Origin: Saxidomus purpurata
Lineage: Eukaryota; Mollusca; Bivalvia; Venerida; Veneridae
Assembly (NCBI GenBank): GCA_022818135.1
Contig: JAFMSR010000015.1
Span: 33,166,785 to 33,230,784, forward strand
Direction: 5' to 3'
Length of the DNA stretch: 64,000 nucleotides
Shown: piece after piece, positions 1-27,700 of the stretch
Layout: every line of letters starts with the position of its first letter
Position numbering within the stretch: position 1 is the first letter of the stretch
Made by a program: the position numbers and the translations under genes
Notes under the pieces: generated by a model
Seen by the model: the letters and a program-made list of their open reading frames with translations, nothing else
Database searches by the model: none
Told to the model about the DNA's origin: nothing

Positions 1-164
1 AGTACTGGTCTCTAATGCCAAACATGATTCAAACCTAGCACTGGTCTCTAATGCCCAGCACGAGTGCCCGCAATACATCTAGAATGTCTACATATGGCTC
101 TTGCTGCAGACACAGTCAAAATTCAAATACAAAGAACTTAAATCAAATACGTACGTTCTCAGTA

Positions 165-1125
165 CAGTAAAACTTGTGAACAACGGCCGGTCAAGGGAAC
201 CCAGGAAAACGGCCGTTGTTCACAGGTGACCTTTGTTCGGAGGTGTGGGCAGTTGATATATTTTCATCATACTAAACATTGTTTATCAAGTTTCATCATC
301 ACTTGTCAGATAAACATGCTATAACCATTAACCGAATAACGATTTATCCGAATTTCGTGGATTTGGTTTAATTTTGCAAACGGTCGCACATGACAAATCA
401 AATATAAAATGATTTTGTATCGGATCAACAATGGCAGAATTTAGTTAATCGGTATTAACACGCTTTAATAAGCCAGAAACTGTGACGCTGATCACTTTTT
501 CGAAACAGGAAACGATCATTTAATTAACGTGGATTACGCCCCTTTGTCATTGTTTGATTTCATTGCCGATTGTGAATAAAAATACAACAGCTAATTTACG
601 AGATTAAAGTGTGTGTTTTTCAGTTTGATTGTAATAAATCAAACAGTTTACTAAACATGAATGCATTAATTAGCTGAAATAAACAATTATTATTTAGTTG
701 CACAAACAATGAAAACTGCGACTCCAAATTGCGAAGATGTTCTGCATCAAATAAACAATCAAGCAATTTTGGCAATTACCGGACAGTTGGAACGGATTAA
801 TTTCACGTGTGAAGGTGACAATTAAATGCTAGCACTTCTTTTCATCACCAAAAGCATCTTTGATTATTGTGCCCGTAGTTTGAGGTGCAAACAATTTTAC
901 AAGAAACAAAATGCTCTGATTTAGCCAGCTGTAAAAAATTCAGTGGCCGTTGTTCGCATCACGGACCCGATGACGGGAAGCTTTTTTACTGGCCGCTGAC
1001 CGCGGACGGCAGGTGGCCGCTATTCCCGGCCCTTTTTAGAGCAAATTTGGACGGGGGGAATTCAGACTGGCCGTTGTCCGCAGGTGGCCGCTATTAACAG
1101 GTGGCCGTTAGCACAAGTTTGACTG
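165..1125. mobile_element. 961-bp TA-flanked DNA transposon remnant (pogo/Tigger- or mariner-like ends)
   Basis: The ends are inverted copies, CAGTAAAACTTG (165) and CAAGTTTGACTG (to 1125), each flanked by TA (163-164, 1126-1127). Inner sequence carries repeated GGCCGTTGTTC / GGTGGCCGCTATT motifs on both sides. No transposase is visible, so it is non-autonomous. It lies just 3' of PI4K2 exon 1267-1398, probably in the next intron. Confidence 0.6.
175..224. repeat. Perfect 15-bp hairpin arms
   Basis: TGTGAACAACGGCCG (175-189) is repeated as its exact reverse complement at 210-224 around a 20-nt spacer. This is a subterminal palindrome of the transposon at 165-1125. Confidence 0.85.
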
Positions 1126-1266
1126 TAACTAAATAAATGTCTCTGCTTCTCTTTTCAAAAGCGGATTCCATCTGGTGCGAGTCCCGACAAATTACTAGAA
1201 CTTGTTTCAGAGTCCAGAGGTAGATATAAATAATTATAGAACAAATCAAATCTAAAAATAGATCAC

Positions 1267-16195
<14,929 letters not shown>

Positions 16196-16488
16196 GACTG
16201 GGATAGTTTTTAGGATCAATATAACAAATCTCCATAACTCCCTTACCAGATCATAAAGGTATATCAAGGATTCCGTAAAAGAACTCCACCTCCATAGAGG
16301 AAGGGGTCAACACCTTTATCCCATCTAAATAGTCATCCTCCAAAAATAAATTCCCCTGGATTAAGGTCAACCTCAAACGCCTGTATAGAAAATGGGATAA
16401 AGCATACAAAAAGAACGGGAGTCGTAACTCAAATAAATTTAAAGATCGCTATCTCAGTCTAAGACACATATGTACAAAAGAAACAAAA

Positions 16489-17757
16489 GGAAGTGGCTGC
16501 TCGTCCAGTAACCGGACGACTAGACTTTTTTCTAGTCGTCCGGTAACCGGACGAGCAGCCTATACTAGTATGCTAGGCTAGTCGTCCGGTAATCAATTTC
16601 TTTGTATATGAGTTCGTCTTGATGAATGTAAGAGCAGTAGTAAAGCAAAAAAACTGTGTTATTATATATATTAAATACCTTTACCTTGCGTATGACATTT
16701 GTTTGTTTTCTTCATAAAATGATTTCCATCTCGTGTAGATGTGGTCTCGGGGTTTAGTCTCGAACCAAAATTAGCGACTTTCAAATCTAATTCCCTCAGT
16801 TATACGGCTGAATAGAAGGAAACAAACAAATGTCATAGTAAAGATAAAAGTATAATATGATATATATAACACAGATATTTTGCTTTACTACTGCTCTTAC
16901 ATTCATCAAGATGAACTCATATACAAAGAAATAATGGAAGTGGCTGCTCGTCTGGTAACCGGATGACTAGATTTTTTTCTAGTGGTGATAAGAAGATAGA
17001 TTCAAATACTTCTCTTTATGAAAGTATGAATTTTGTTTGCATCTTGGAACTTATTTAAAAGATGCCCTTAGGCTTTGAACAGAAATACCCCAAAACCAGT
17101 AAGCGCTGATTAAAATAGTACCGATACTTACGGAGAGCGTTTTAACTGCGATATTTTTTCTTAACCAATGTATAATGAGGAAATAATACGTCAGTGACTT
17201 TCAAAAGCGTGTTTCAGTTAGCATGGTAATTAAAATCGTTTGATCCGTTTGAAATGGTTTTAATTGAGGTTTGTTAGCGCTTAGTAATAACTAATAATAT
17301 AAGTTATAATTATTCAAAGATGCCGAGTTTAACAAACGACTTTGTTTTTCGCACGAACTTGTTAAAAAAACTTCGTTCTTGACTGTTTGATTGCCTGAAA
17401 AAAACGCACGTCTCTCCTATTCAGCCTTATAACTGAGGGAATTAGATAATTAGATTTGAAAATCGCTAATTTTGGTTCGAGACTAAACCCCGAGACCACT
17501 TCTACTCGAGATGGAAATCATTTTATGAAGGAAACAAACAAATGTCATAGTAAAGATAAAAGTATAATATGATATATATAACACAGATATTTTTGCTTTA
17601 CTACTGCTCTTACATTCATCAAGATGAACTCATATACAAAGAAATTGATTACCGGACGACTAGCCTAGCCTAGCATACTTTTATAGGCTGCTCGTCCGGT
17701 TACCGGACGACCAGAAAAAATTCTAGCCGTCCAGTTACCGGACGAGCAGCCACTTCC
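16489..17757. mobile_element. 1,269-bp long-TIR element with 9-bp target duplication (Mutator-like)
   Basis: The ends are inverted GGAAGTGGCTGCTCGTCC. The arms match inversely for about 330 bp (16489-16817 and 17418-17757). The 9-bp GAAACAAAA flanks both sides exactly (16480-16488, 17758-17766). Subterminal CCGGTAACCGG palindromes can form hairpins within each arm. The centre (about 16807-16985) holds another arm copy ending in GGAAGTGGCTGCTCGTCTGG, so the element is a mosaic. No transposase. The 9-bp duplication suggests a MULE-type enzyme in trans. It is inserted in the LINE at 16340-20590. Confidence 0.8.
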
Positions 17758-17927
17758 GAAACAAAAATAGCGTAGCAGAACTTTATTGGAGAATCCTAAA
17801 TGTAAACAGTGATACTGTACAAGATCAAAACCAGACACAATACAGACCAAACACTAAAACACTATACTCTTTACTTTAACACTCAAGACAAGACTCTGTT
17901 GGAATTGAATCACTTAAAACACAATAA

Positions 17928-18900
17928 ACTACACTTAACAAGTTTTCTAACGCAACCAGTAGCATTTTCACTATTACTTTAAAACTACACAATATGATGA
18001 AATAAAATTTTAAGGGCAATTGAATGCAAAGAAAAGACATTATTTGGTACAAAATATGAAACAAAATTATTTTTTAAATTTATTTGATACACCGCACGTT
18101 ATACAAATTCGCAAAGTTAGCAATTTGATTCAATTGATAAAAACTGGAAAGTTAACATCCATTGGTTTACTTTAAAGTTTCCAAGATTATAACCGATACA
18201 AAATTCAAAAAGTAGGTATGTTTTGTATCCATTTTATGATAATTAACTAATCGCGCTTGAAAACACGTGACAAATTGTAAAAATGTTGGTAGAATGGACA
18301 CCATGTATGCAGCTAGAGAGGCAGTTGATTGACATGCGCTGATCCTGACTAAAGCACATGTCCTAATTATTTCATAAATTTAATTAAGAATGCAAATTGA
18401 ATTATTTTTTTATGGTACTTGAAAGATTAAAATTTTGATAAATTCTTACACCAGCAGTTTTCGTGTTCACCGATATCCCCCAATCAAATTCTGAAAGAAT
18501 TCCCGCCAAATGACGTATTACGAAATTATCGGGCGATGTAGTTTGCCAACCAAGTGAAAATAATAAAATAGTCTGTTTTATTTGCAAAAAGGTGATAACT
18601 ATCTTTAAGTTCATTGGTATTAAAATAACAGTTTTAAGAATTTGAAAGAATTTTACAAATAAGATGTTCTCACAAATTTTAATCATTGGCACAAGTCATT
18701 TTGTGAATTTGCAAAATAGGGACTGTATCAAATAATCTACAAAAACTTAAATTTGTAGAATATTTTTGTTCTTTACTTGAAATCAAACAATGTCTTATAT
18801 ATTTCTCTAACTGTCCTGAAAATTTCATCTCATAAAGGTGTGTAGTTTAAAAGTTATTGCGAAAAGGCTGCTGGTAGCGTTAGAAAAGTCGTTAAGTATA
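17928..18900. mobile_element. ~970-bp inverted-repeat element in the LINE
   Basis: About 17928-18000 is repeated inversely at 18832-18900; the landmark on the left is CACTTAACAAGTTTTCTAAC. The arms are about 70 bp and roughly 80% identical. LINE sequence resumes directly after the right arm, so this is a separate insertion. No coding capacity and no clear target duplication. Confidence 0.6.
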
Positions 18901-20599
18901 TATACTGGAGACCAAGAAAAAGCCATCATACTAAACGAACAATTCCAATCAGTCTTCACAGCTAAATCACCTATTTCTCTACAATCCCTGTCTAAAATGA
19001 AAGTACAGGATCTGGCAGATGCAGGTAGAGAGGTTCACGGTTCAGCATTCTGTCCCCATAGCCCGATGCCTAATATTGATACTTCCGTAAATGGTATTGA
19101 GAAACTTTTCAAAAACCTAAACCCTATAATGTTGCAGGACCAGACCAGATTATATCAATTATACTTAAAAGTTACTCCAACCATAGTTGAATTATTCAAG
19201 AAATCCCTGCAGACTTATAACCTTCCCGAAATGTGGAAAATGGCAAATGTATCCCCCGTTTATAAGAAAGGCACCTGGTCAGATCCAGTAAAGTACCATC
19301 CAATCTCTCTTACCTGCATTTTGTGTAAAACCCTGGAACATATTGTATCATCAAGTATCATAAAACATTTAAGTAGATCTTATTTGTTCTATGAATTACA
19401 ACATAGTTTCCAAGAAAAAACAGTCATCCCAAACTCAACTCCTCATGTTACTAGACGATATTCTTCAGTCTGTAAACCAAAGAAGCCAAATAGACTTAAT
19501 ACTTCTTGATTTATCAAAAGCTTTCAATATGGTCAATCATGAAAAACTACTGTATAAGTTACATTACTATGGCTAACTCTCAAATGGAGGGTTCCTAGGC
19601 AATAGGTTGCAGTATGTAGTGGTAAATGGCTCAACATCTAGTACCATAATGGTCTCCTCCGGTATTCCTCAGGGTTGGTCCTTGGGCTGCTATCTATATT
19701 TACAATCTACCTGATTATGTAAAAGTCCGTCTCTTTGCATATGACAAGCTCCGTATTTGACACTGTCTGTTTCTTCTCATTTAAGCCTTTTAAACAGGGT
19801 TTTGCACCAGCTAGAACTCTGGGAATCAAAATGAAATTCAATCCATCGAAATGCCAGGTTATTTAAATCACCAAACGAATTTCAGTCATACATACAAAAT
19901 ACATCCTTCACAACTCAATCTTAGAAACAGTTTCCTCAGCTTAATACCTGGGCATAACCATAACAAATGACTTACATGGAACAAACACATAGACAACATC
20001 ACAAAAAAGCTAAGCAAACACTTGGTTTTCTAAGACGAAACATCAAAGTTCACTCAGAAGGGTTAAAGTCAACTGCATACAATATACTTGTATGGCCCTA
20101 GCTTGAATACAGCCCATCTGCCTGGTCCCTTACAGGAACGCTCATTGACCAACTTGAGTCAGTGCAGCGCAGGGCAGCCCGCTGGACAGAGCCTCACTAT
20201 GGCCGGATGTCCAGTGTCACTGATATGTTGACTTCATTAAACAGTGGAAGCGTCTTGACCTTCAAGACCTCTTCAAGAACATCAAATACCACAGCATTCA
20301 AACAGATTCAAACGAAAAAAAGATTATTAGAACCAGTGTCCACTGGAATGCCTTACCCCCAGATATTGTCATGATTTCTTGTCCAGAGTTCAGTCTGGCA
20401 ATTAATCAGATTGAACATATGTCTCCCTAAATAAACCTGCTTTGTTTTTAACCTGTTTTTAACCAACCTTACGTCATTCTGTTTTCTTTTTATTTCAGTT
20501 CTCATCAACATTCTGTCAGTTGACGCTTGTCAAGTCTAGGTCCCCAGTAGGGGTTTGACTAAATGGAAGATAAATAGATAGATACTAGTGTGACAGGCC

Positions 20600-20900
20600 T
20601 GCAGAACATTTTTTACTTGAAAACCCTTGAGAACTAGCTTCCAAACTGATTATCTTCTACAAACTATACCACCATCTTGTAGCAATCTCACTATCCAGTT
20701 ATCTAGAAGTCCCAAACAGGTTAGCAAAACATATGCACCCGCTAAGTCTTCGCCAAACCCACGCAAATTCTAACTTCTTTAAGAACTCCCCTTTCCCCCA
20801 TACCACAGTCCTGTGGAATAGGTTACCTTAGCATATTGCAACCCTGTCTGATCTTGAATCATTCAAGCAGGCAGTGGCCTAGCCCACTTATTAATGATAC
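20600..20900 (+). pseudogene. LINE 3' fragment (reverse-transcriptase C-terminal region)
   Basis: The frame is broken but readable as HPLSLRQTHANSNFF, then TVLWNRLP and LESFKQAVA. This is the C-terminal pattern of Jockey/CR1-type ORF2. A second LINE copy abuts the one ending at 20590. Confidence 0.65.
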
Positions 20901-20904
20901 AACT

Positions 20905-21365
20905 GTTGTTTTTAAACCTTTGCTTTCAAGTTTGGAAATGTCGAAAATCCATTATAAAAGCAGGATGAGTATGTTCCGTCATTATTTTTAGTATGCATTT
21001 GACATGTTGGAACAATAAAGGAAATAACAACATATGATAAATTGATGTTGTTGTATATATTATTACTCATTTGCATTTAGGATGTGTATTCATCGGCGAT
21101 GAGGTGTACGCATTTACGATACATTGATTAACTCTAGGTTATTGTCAAATCTAACATAACCAACGATGTTGTCTCTATATAAAGAGTAGAACAGTATTCC
21201 ATAAACAACGTGCGAACCGATATGCCGCCAAAGTGACCTTTTAGTGTACCGCATAATTAACGTTAAATAGATATCTGTGTACAAAATTTACCTACCTTTT
21301 GTAACATCTGGTCACGTTAGAATTGAAATAACATCCCTTTAAGCGTTATCTTCTAATGAACAACT
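20905..21365. other. Intergenic, nothing recognised
   Basis: No gene or repeat structure could be supported. Confidence 0.4.
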
Positions 21366-21370
21366 CTTTG

Positions 21371-22430
21371 GCATTGTTCAGTGAGCACTACTCAGAGTCA
21401 GCATTGTTCAGTGAGCATTTCTAAGAGTCAGCATTGTTCAGTGAGCACTACTCAGTGTCAGCATTGTTCAGTGAGTACTTCTTAGTGTCAGCATTGTTCA
21501 GTGAGCACTTCTCAGAGTCAGCATTGTTCATAGAGTACTTCTCAGAGTCAGCATTGTTCAGTGAGCACTACTCAGAGTCAGCATTGTTCAGTGAGCACTA
21601 CTCAGTGTCATCATTGTTCAGTGAGCACTACTCAGTGTCAGCATTGTTCAGTGAGCACTACTCAGTGTCAGCATTGTTCACTGAGCACTACTCAGTGTCA
21701 GCTTTGTTCAGTGAGCACTACTCAGAGTCAGCATTGTTCAGTGAACACTACTCAGAGTCAGCATTGTTCAGTGAGCACTTCTCAGTGTCAGCATTGTTCA
21801 GTGAGCACTTCTCAGAGTCAGCATTGTTCAGTGAGTACTTCTTAGAGTCAGCATTGTTCAGTGAGCACTTCTCAGAGTCAGCTTTGTTCAGTGAGCACTA
21901 CTCAGAGTCAGCATTGTTCAGTGAGCACTACTCATTGCAGCATTGTTCAGTGAGTACTTCTTAGAGGCAGCATTGTTCAGTGAGCACTTCTTAGAGTCAG
22001 CATTGTTCAGTGAGCACTACTCAGTGTCAGCATTGTTCAGTGAGTACTTCTTAGTCAGCATTGTTCAGTGAGTACTTCTCAGAGTCAGCATTGTTCAGTG
22101 AGCACTTCTCAGAGTCAGCATTGTTCAGTGAGCACTACTCATTGCAGCATTGTTCAGTGAGTACTTCTTAGAGGCAGCATTGTTCAGTGAGCACTTCTTA
22201 GAGTCAGCATTGTTCAGTGAGCACTACTCAGTGTCAGCATTGTTCAGTGAGCACTTCTTAGAGTCAGCATTGTTCAGTGAGCACTTCTTAGAGTCAGCAT
22301 TGTTCAGTGAGCACTACTCAGTGTCAGCATTGTTCACTGAGCACTACTCAGTGTCAGCTTTGTTCAGTGAGCACTTCTCAGAGTCAGCATTGTTCAGTGA
22401 GCACTACTCAGAGTCAGAATTTTTCAGTGA
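21371..22430. repeat. 30-bp minisatellite, about 35 copies
   Basis: Unit GCATTGTTCAGTGAGCACTA + CTCAGAGTCA, varying mainly at ACTA/ACTT and AGAG/AGTG. Because 30 is a multiple of 3, two frames stay open for 94-176 codons, giving decapeptide repeats (ALFSEHYSES). A block of about 208 bp is itself duplicated (21930-22030 and 22138-22240 share the same variant order). No splice sites, promoter or start context point to a protein. Confidence 0.92.
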
Positions 22431-22499
22431 GTATTACTTCGACTTTATTTTAAAGCACTGTCCAGCAAGCAGTTTTTTAAATGACAGTTCACTGTGACT

Positions 22500-22960
22500 T
22501 TGATAATTGACCCCAAAGTCAATAGGTCTCATTTACTCTCCATAAACTATACTCTTAGCAACAACAAACCTGGCAAGTTTGAAGATCTTAGGTCAAAACA
22601 TGAGCAAGATATTGAAACCTCTAGGTCAAAGCCGTTTGAAATTTTAAAATGTGTTTGACATTTAAATGAAAAGGGTTTATGTACTGTCTATGACCTATTT
22701 CCTTACTAAGTTTTAGACTTCTAGGTCCAAATATTGTAAAGTTTTTAATCGGAAACTGTTAAGTAAATGCATGGTGACTGTAACCTTGACATCAAAATCA
22801 ATCTGCTGAGCATGACCAATGTCCCTATCAAGTTCGAGACCTCTAGGTCTTTATGGCCATGGGTAGGGGTTCAAAAAGAGTAAGATTGCAAAGCCTCCCA
22901 GGCTAGACATTGAAAATGTGATAAACAGAAAATAGGTTCAAAACCTAAATTAACCTTAAA
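22500..22960. repeat. Diverged dispersed repeat with GACCTCTAGGTC-type units
   Basis: Three loose repeats of a segment containing AAGTTT(G/T)A(A/G)ACCTCTAGGTC. Typical bivalve interspersed repeat; no coding potential. Confidence 0.4.
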
Positions 22961-23099
22961 ATGCTTATACAATGCAGAGGTCGACTCTGTACATAGTGAA
23001 CAAAACAAGAGTGTTTGAGAGCTGTTAAAAATAGACTGTCTAAGGGATGTGTGGCAATGTAGCCAGTCCTGCAGGACTTGGCAGTGTCATCACTGATTA

Positions 23100-23810
23100 C
23101 CTAAACCAATAGTGAATTCCATTCAACAAGAGTGCTTGGAAAGAAAGAGTATTTGATGAGGTCTGAAGACTTGTGTGTATTTGATATGCCAAGTGAAGGA
23201 AATATCGAGATTGTCATATATAAGGGGTCATATGAAATTATCGAGATGGTATTATGTGAACTAGTCCATAATGATTTTTGTAAAAGAGGCCGAGATGGAT
23301 GTTCCGTCTTTACTTTCAAGGGATTCACAGTTCAACTGGTTAAGCATGTCTGATACAGTTCCTGGTCCCGTGCTTTTAAAAGTTTCTTGAGCACAATCTC
23401 ATGCTCAGGTAATATGAAGACAAGAAAAGTTATTTTTTTTACAAAGTCGGGCTTAATATAAAGATACATTATAAAGCTCAAAAACAGACCTTCTGAGACT
23501 TGTTCTGGAACCGGACTTTGTAAAAAAAAAAATTGTGCTCAAGAAACTTTTATAAACACATGGCCTGGAGACTCGAGTAGCTATTGGTGACTTACAATCT
23601 CGTGGCTCTTCTTTGTACATTATGGAGTTTTTGAATATTGGTCACCTGGAATGTATCCCAAACTGAAGAATTGTATTTCAAATTGGATTGGACCTTGGAT
23701 TTGTATACTGCTGCTTTTGTTTCAGGTTTTGCAAAGTGGAAATGTGGCTTGCTGAACACTGTTGCCATCGGCTTGTTATGGAGGTCGAGTTGACAGTTAC
23801 ATGTAGTCAT
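23100..23810 (-). pseudogene. LINE ORF2 3' fragment, minus strand
   Basis: Reverse-strand peptide AAVYKSKVQSNLKYNSSVWD, then NIQKLHNVQRRATR (23592-23760). The terminal segment at 23101-23328 contains FFPSTLVEWNSL. Both are the conserved C-terminal region of Jockey/CR1-type reverse transcriptases, separated by frameshifts. Confidence 0.75.
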
Positions 23811-24537
23811 CGAAGGGGGATATTAGAGCGCTTATTTGGTGAAAATTTGCAATTCAAAAGCTGCAATTCCCCAAGTACTTATTTTTTATAAAGATGTTAC
23901 TAAGAAAAATCAAACAACTGTAATAAAATTCCTGCAGCTAAGGGAGCAGATGAAATTACCATTTGGACTGGTCTGGGTTCCTGGTGATTTATCAGAGTTT
24001 GAAGACTAGTTGACAACAGAACCAAATGATGGTGTGTTTCTTTGTGGGGGCGGGGGAGAGAGCTGTTAATTGGTATACAACACATGGTCATTTTATTTCA
24101 TTGCTTCAAGACAGCAGAAATAAAGTCACTCCATTTCATAGTATTTGTATTTAATACTAAAACATTCCATAAATTGAACAAACTATAGACAGCAAACAAT
24201 CACAAGACTGCAAACGTCACAACAGTTTATTTAAATAACAAACACAGCTTTGATATACAATGTCAGTTCAAAGCTTTTAACAGAATCATTTTTATTCTGC
24301 GAGCAACTATCTTCTGAAGCATACATGTCAAGTTTTCCACACATTACTAGGAGACCTGATTTTGAAAATCAAGAGTTTGTATGAATAATCAATACTAAGA
24401 AAACAAAATTAATCATTGTATAAAACAGAAAAGTGGGTTTTCAGTATGTTGTATAACAGTATACATGTGTTCTGAAAAATCAGAAGGTAAGTTATACAAA
24501 GAACAAAATTTTGAAGAAAATCACCAGGAATTACTTT

Positions 24538-24727
24538 AACATTAAATTCAGGAAATTTCATCAGAAATTCTAGTATTTTAACATTAAATCCAGGAAATCT
24601 CATCAGGAATTCTAGTATTTTAACATTAAATCAAGGAAATTTCATCAGGAATTCAAGTATTTTAACCTTAAATCCAGGAAATCTCATCAGGAATTCAAGT
24701 ATTTCAACATTAAATCAAGGAAATCTG
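24538..24727. repeat. 42-bp tandem repeat, about 4.5 copies
   Basis: Unit AACATTAAATCCAGGAAATC followed by TCATCAGGAATTCTAGTATTTT, with few differences between copies. Confidence 0.85.
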
Positions 24728-24729
24728 AC

Positions 24730-27700
24730 CAATTTCTTTTAAATTGGCACCATTAAATTTCTGGAGTCTCCTGGAAATGTCAGGGCACCTGGCATGCATG
24801 CTGAGAAGATCATACAATAAATTAACACTCAACATGGAGATCATTGTGTGTTAGTATTTAACTGGCACTCATAAACATTCCATGACTTTTCAGAGTGGCA
24901 TTACAATAGGTAAGATTTACAAATACAAAATTACTTTACACACATATACCACATTCACTAATAGCACAAAAAACATCTGAAAATATCAGCAAAAAAATCA
25001 ACGAGTGATAGCTAAATACTTACACACAATACCAGCACTACTGTGAAACCAGTGATATTTCTGGTTCACAAATTTTCATGGATTTGCGAGTAGGCAAATT
25101 CATGAATTAAGCCGTATGACATAAATGTCACATTACCTTTTTCTAAGAAAAACAGAATTAACAAATTCACAGTATGTAAACATTATTTTTGAAATACAAA
25201 TGTTCATGTATAAATTTTCAACATATCCAATAGTGTTGCATTCTGTCACATGTATCTAACTTTAGTAGACAATAACCTCTCAATACATGATCAATAGAAT
25301 AGGGTAAACTTAAACACACTTTTTCTATTACTTAATATCTTTTGGACAAAATAAATCAAACAAACTGCAAAGAATGTTCACATAATATCAGATCTATAAA
25401 ATTGGGTTTGGCTTAAATATATGGTGAAGATTTTTTAAGAAAAAAAAAAAAAGCGAAAAAAAAAAAAAAAAAAAAAAATATTTGAAGATTTACATTACCG
25501 GGTAACAGCAAAATATCCACTACAGTTTGGGTACCCATCATTCTTAATAATGGGTCTGTTACCACTGAAGCTTCATTGGAATTCCTTTTTACATGTTTAA
25601 CTCTTACCCTACCTAATTACTATATTGGACTTGCCCATACTTTAATTTGGACCATACCATTCATTGTTGAAAAGGATGTTCACTTAATATTTTACTGACT
25701 GAGCAGAGAGTACAGTGCAGATCATGATCAGAACGCAAAGTGCAGGTTGATCATGATCTGCACTAAACATCAGCAAGGTAAAAGTAAAGCTTCTGTTAAA
25801 CACAAATGGGCATAATGCATCTCTAAGGGATTATCAAGGGGCAGCATATCCATTGCTCCAATTCAAATATCATTCTACATTGTAAATATCATTCTAAATG
25901 TGATGGAAATTAGACATTCCTCGCTTCACATAAAATCATTGTTTCCACTTTTACCCTGTTTGCAGACTCTGTAGCCACACTTAAATCAGTTTTTTTGCTT
26001 TTTTACTGAACAAAATCTGAGTTTTTCTTTTTCTTTGGCAGTTTTCATTCTAAAATGCGCACGTCACTTTGAGATTCTATGTACTGGGCCAGAATGCAAG
26101 TTCCTCGAACAGTTAATAACCTTCAAGATCAAACAATAATTCTGATCCTAGTGTATCTCCCATAATCAACAAACAACTACAAAGATCAGAGAGATAAGCA
26201 CACAACATATGGGTTGCAATTAATGCAGCCCATAAATATAAATTTCCAACACATACATTTAAAATATAAATATAATTTATACAAATTTATCAACATAATA
26301 ATTTATTCTTATAAAACAGAGGATAATTATCTAGCACAGCCTTGATAATTTTTTATATCACAATATACAGTGTAGTAAGATTGGCACAACTCTATAGGGA
26401 CAGCAGTTCATACAAGCTCTCCTAGCCCAGAGCAGCATCAACATTAGGCCAAACAAAACAATATATGTGTGTTTCCAGTCTGAGGCTCTCTTTGACAAAA
26501 AATTTAAGGTCAGTGACTCCGTCGGTCGGCAGGGTTTTCATTTTAAATTTTCTTATTTTGCCTCTTTTGGTCTGAAAATTGTTCCTTTTGAGAATTTTCC
26601 CATAAAAAAGGGTTTGAGGCCAGCAGTAAAACTTTAAGGTTGGTCGTGAGACCGGAAACACACATACTTTTTTTTTTGCCTTATGTCACAGCAATAGAAC
26701 AACACATAGTTTAATTCCAGACAAAAGGAACCCTTACTTTTTATGGTTCAAGGATTCTTCTGAAGTCAGTATCACAAATGTGGCTACCCTAATGTGATAG
26801 CCGATTTATTCATACAAGGAAATACAACCATGCACCTGGGTATATGTTAACTGAACCTCACTGTGCAAAAACAAACCTATGTCAACAGAATGAATGCATA
26901 TAAACTTAGGTTTGAAGCTAAACTTGAAAAAAAAAAAAAAAAAAAAACTTATACAGAAATGTTATATGGACTTTTGCTTTGCAAGAAAGGAAATACAAGA
27001 CTTGATGACAACCATGTAGGGATAAAGCTTCAAACTCTAAACCAAGCCCTACAAGGTGTATTACAGTAACTTCCAAAAATTAAAAGCCTTATAAATGCAG
27101 TATAATGATATAAAGTAAAGGACATGTCAGTATAGGAGCAAAGGATTTGGCTGATACCAGGGCAAGTTTACTCGAGGTTTTTTGTACATGTAGGTCTCTT
27201 GAAGACTCTCCAATACATTTTCAGTACTTCTAAACTGAAGAGCCCTAGTATTTTCTTTAGATCAGATCCAGCCCATGATAAATTTTGTCTGAGAACTTAT
27301 GGCCACATATCTGTTCTGTAAACATTTGGTTATGACAAATTTGGTTTTAAAAGTAATTGGATTTAGCTACAAAATCTGTTTCTATTCACAATGTAACTGC
27401 GAAGGACAAACTTTTACTTTTGCACAGTATGTCTCAAAAATATTACCATATTAATGCTAGAGCATGTGAAAAATCTAATCACGTACTGACTTAACACAAT
27501 CTACAACTTCGAGTAATTTGTCAGAAACTGTTCCCCCAGTAATCATTTTGTTTTCGTGGCTCACAATTTCAGGGTAAAACATTTGCTGGTTGATGCTGAA
27601 TGATCTTGAATGGGTCTTTCACAGCAGCAATGCTTGCTGTTTACTTTATACACCCAAGGAAAACTTGTTTCATCAACATTTCCTGTCTTTTACATTTCAT

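Larger units (their letters stand above)
16340..20590 (+). pseudogene. Decayed non-LTR retrotransposon (LINE), split by two insertions
   Basis: The endonuclease-RT linker is readable at 16350-16480 (FPWIKVNLKRLYRKWDKAYK). It is interrupted by the TIR element 16489-17757 and again by the inverted-repeat element about 17930-18900. The reverse-transcriptase region resumes near 18905 (EKAIILNEQFQSVFT). It passes ANVSPVYKKGTWSDPVKYHP and, after a frameshift, LILLDLSKAFNMVNHEKLL (motif A). Then come a damaged SSGIPQG motif and a catalytic box reading FAYDK instead of FADD. The 3' part shows VQRRAARW and ends in a GATA-rich tail (20568-20585). Clade is Jockey/CR1-like. Frameshifts and stops make it inactive. 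Confidence 0.85.

Noticed and set aside
21434..22497. Long ORFs (176, 115 and 94 codons) as a repeat protein gene
   Set aside because: Explained by a 30-bp unit lacking stops in two frames; no promoter, splice site or non-repeat coding sequence nearby.
23132..23353. Plus-strand 73-codon ORF
   Set aside because: It is the antisense shadow of the minus-strand LINE fragment.
26422..26661. 79-codon minus-strand ORF (…TDLKFFVKESLRLETH…)
   Set aside because: Looks like an interspersed-repeat fragment; no start context, splice sites or family match.
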